This document shows, in pieces, positions 51,590-52,540 of a stretch of DNA of 52,540 nucleotides. This DNA comes from Bacteroidales bacterium (GTDB taxonomy: Bacteria > Bacteroidota > Bacteroidia > Bacteroidales > FEN-979), in the NCBI GenBank assembly GCA_016783905.1, contig JADHVQ010000006.1:1-52540 (forward strand), in the 5' to 3' direction. Both the position numbers and the translations under genes were made by a program. The notes under the pieces were generated by a model. It had not been told where the DNA came from, ran no database searches, and was given only the letters and a program-made list of their open reading frames with translations. Numbering within the stretch: position 1 is the stretch's first letter; every line of letters starts with the position of its first letter.

Positions 51590-51925
51590 TGTTATTTATC
51601 ATGTTGGAAATGGTTCCAGAGCCAGTGAAATGAATGATCCCTGTAATATCCCAGTCCGCGAAGCGAATATAATCTGGACAGATTCTCCATATAGCCCAGC
51701 TTCTATTAACTATCATCCAAAAGATGGCGATGACAAAGAAAGCATTCTCGGTAGTAGCAACGTTGGTTCGCATCCATCTGATCATGTCTACTCGATGTTT
51801 TTGAACTGCTCCGTAGTACAAGACGAAATTATCTGGTCAAAGATCATCCACCAAACCGGGTTGTACAGCTAAAATTTGTCTTGACATGAGGGGAGGTCTG
51901 TTTTTTAAAAAGCAAAAAATGAATA
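51590..51925. other. Stretch without a recognisable gene
   Basis: Two overlapping open frames exist here, one on each strand: 51567-51872 plus (101 codons) and 51555-51821 minus (88 codons). Neither translation resembles a known family, and neither has a convincing start region. The stretch may be a degraded gene or non-coding DNA. Confidence 0.5.
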
Positions 51926-51931
51926 AAGCAT

Positions 51932-51976
51932 ATCTGATTTTCTGACTGTTACATAAGGGTTAATTGAAAATCAGAT
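51932..51976. repeat. 11-base perfect inverted repeat
   Basis: ATCTGATTTTC (51932-51942) and GAAAATCAGAT (51966-51976) are perfect complements with a 23-base loop. No T run follows, so it looks less like a terminator than a protein-binding or recombination site. Confidence 0.65.
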
Positions 51977-52120
51977 TTTAGTCGGACAATAGTGATTAGT
52001 TATATTGTAGAATTCATGAGTAAACTTAAATAATTTTGTTATGGAATCTCAATAACAAGCACAGTATCAAAGTTGTAATTTTAATTATTTTTGTAATCAG
52101 TAAAAATAATTACTATTTTT

Positions 52121-52168
52121 GATAGGTCTATATTTTGATAGGTCTATATTTTGATAGGTCTATATTAA
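52121..52168. repeat. Three direct repeats of a 16-base unit
   Basis: The unit GATAGGTCTATATTTT occurs three times head to tail (52121, 52137, 52153); the last copy differs at its end. The array lies 38 bases before the sensor gene ATG, where it could serve as a regulator-binding site. Confidence 0.85.
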
Positions 52169-52206
52169 TGTCATTATTCATAGACAGACACTAAACACAC
52201 ATTATT

Positions 52207-52540
52207 ATGCTGAGTAAAAAACTCCAACCAAAAGCGTCGTATAATGCACTTGCTACTATTGCAGGCATCATAACAACCATAGTTGGCCTTCTCGTACTCA
52301 TCGGCTGGCAATTTGATATCGCTATTCTCAAAAGCATACTTCCGGGCGCAGTTCCCATGAAAGTAAACACCGCTGCCGCGTTTCTTCTTTCAGGGGTAGC
52401 GTTGCTGTTGATTCAACGCCTGGTTACAGCGAATAAAACGCTCGTCCGGGTTTTTGCCTTGATCATTACGCTTACCGGATTCCTCACGCTTTGCCAGTAC
52501 CTGTTTAGCTGGAATTTGGGAATTGATGAACTCCTGTTTC
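52207..52540 (+). CDS. N-terminal membrane part of a sensor protein (probable histidine kinase or PAS protein), truncated by the window
   Basis: An open frame from ATG 52207 runs off the window end (111 codons visible). It begins M-L-S-K-K-L-Q-P-K-A and shows about three hydrophobic segments: A-G-I-I-T-T-I-V-G-L-L-V-L-I, N-T-A-A-A-F-L-L-S-G-V-A-L-L-L and V-F-A-L-I-I-T-L-T-G-F-L-T-L. It then reads W-N-L-G-I-D-E-L-L-F. This pattern is typical of the membrane input domain of PAS/GAF sensor histidine kinases and diguanylate cyclases. The output domain lies outside the window. Confidence 0.7.
   Translation, partial: MLSKKLQPKASYNALATIAGIITTIVGLLVLIGWQFDIAILKSILPGAVPMKVNTAAAFLLSGVALLLIQRLVTANKTLVRVFALIITLTGFLTLCQYLFSWNLGIDELLF

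Noticed and set aside
51555-51872. Two overlapping open frames on opposite strands as genes
   Set aside because: Neither translation is recognisable, they overlap each other, and no good promoter or start context is seen.

Overview
The window is a chromosomal segment of a Bacteroidota bacterium, most likely an uncultured anaerobe of the Bacteroidales/Marinilabiliales type. The lineage is inferred from several markers: PorQ of the type IX secretion system, a GWxTD protein, DUF5683, DUF5723 and DUF4294 families, a long NusB, a PUR-family (DUF3276) protein, a thiamine-regulated TonB receptor, and many TAnnTTTG promoter elements typical of the phylum. The gene order parA-parB-DUF5683-dapB-lepB also fits. 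No 16S gene is present, so placement below phylum is a guess.

Positions 1-6544 hold a minus-strand redox operon. It encodes a QmoC-like membrane iron-sulfur/cytochrome b subunit, an HdrA-fragment::NuoE fusion, an HndB-like ferredoxin, an NADH-binding NuoF/HndC subunit, a DRTGG protein and a CBS-pair protein with a histidine-kinase-type ATPase domain. A Crp/Fnr regulator lies upstream, and a perfect Crp/Fnr-type palindrome sits before the first gene. The gene combination suggests a quinone-linked, NAD(H)-dependent and possibly electron-bifurcating complex; its remaining partners would lie below position 1. The five distal genes are visibly more AT-rich than the rest of the window, and two of them have strong Shine-Dalgarno sequences, which is unusual for Bacteroidota.

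Positions 6613-13072 carry a complete [NiFe]-hydrogenase maturation set (hypF, C, D, E, A, B) but no hydrogenase structural genes. Positions 13104-25519 contain truA, a WG-repeat protein, a split transketolase, lolA-like, ftsK, a DUF4412-like protein, lepB, dapB, DUF5683, parB, parA and a PUR protein. Positions 25642-30069 (plus strand) contain nusB, porQ, ispH, recF and a DUF721 gene.

Positions 30104-37854 (minus strand) contain a fumarylacetoacetate-hydrolase family gene, a dnaQ-like exonuclease, a two-domain glycosyltransferase, DUF4294, clpX, clpP and tig. Directly before dnaQ lies a 37-codon ORF whose two ends look like the N- and C-termini of a dihydrolipoamide acyltransferase (E2), that is, an internally deleted gene. 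The right part contains tRNA-Leu, a DUF5723 protein, an oppC-like permease, tRNA-His, a thioredoxin-like protein, smpB, an M16 protease, a TPP riboswitch with its TonB receptor, aroQ, a glycosyltransferase, a GWxTD protein and tRNA-Ser. The last 1.1 kb is gene-poor, AT-rich and repeat-bearing and ends in a truncated membrane sensor gene; it may be the edge of an inserted element.

A second theme is the intergenic DNA. Many gaps are filled with short imperfect tandem words (ATTGCACA, GACTGA, GGAGTGAT, CGTTACGA, ACGTCTC and others) and dispersed repeats that recur across the window. In hypB and tig the CGTTACGA/GATCAT-type words lie inside or against the reading frame and coincide with His/Asp-rich stretches.
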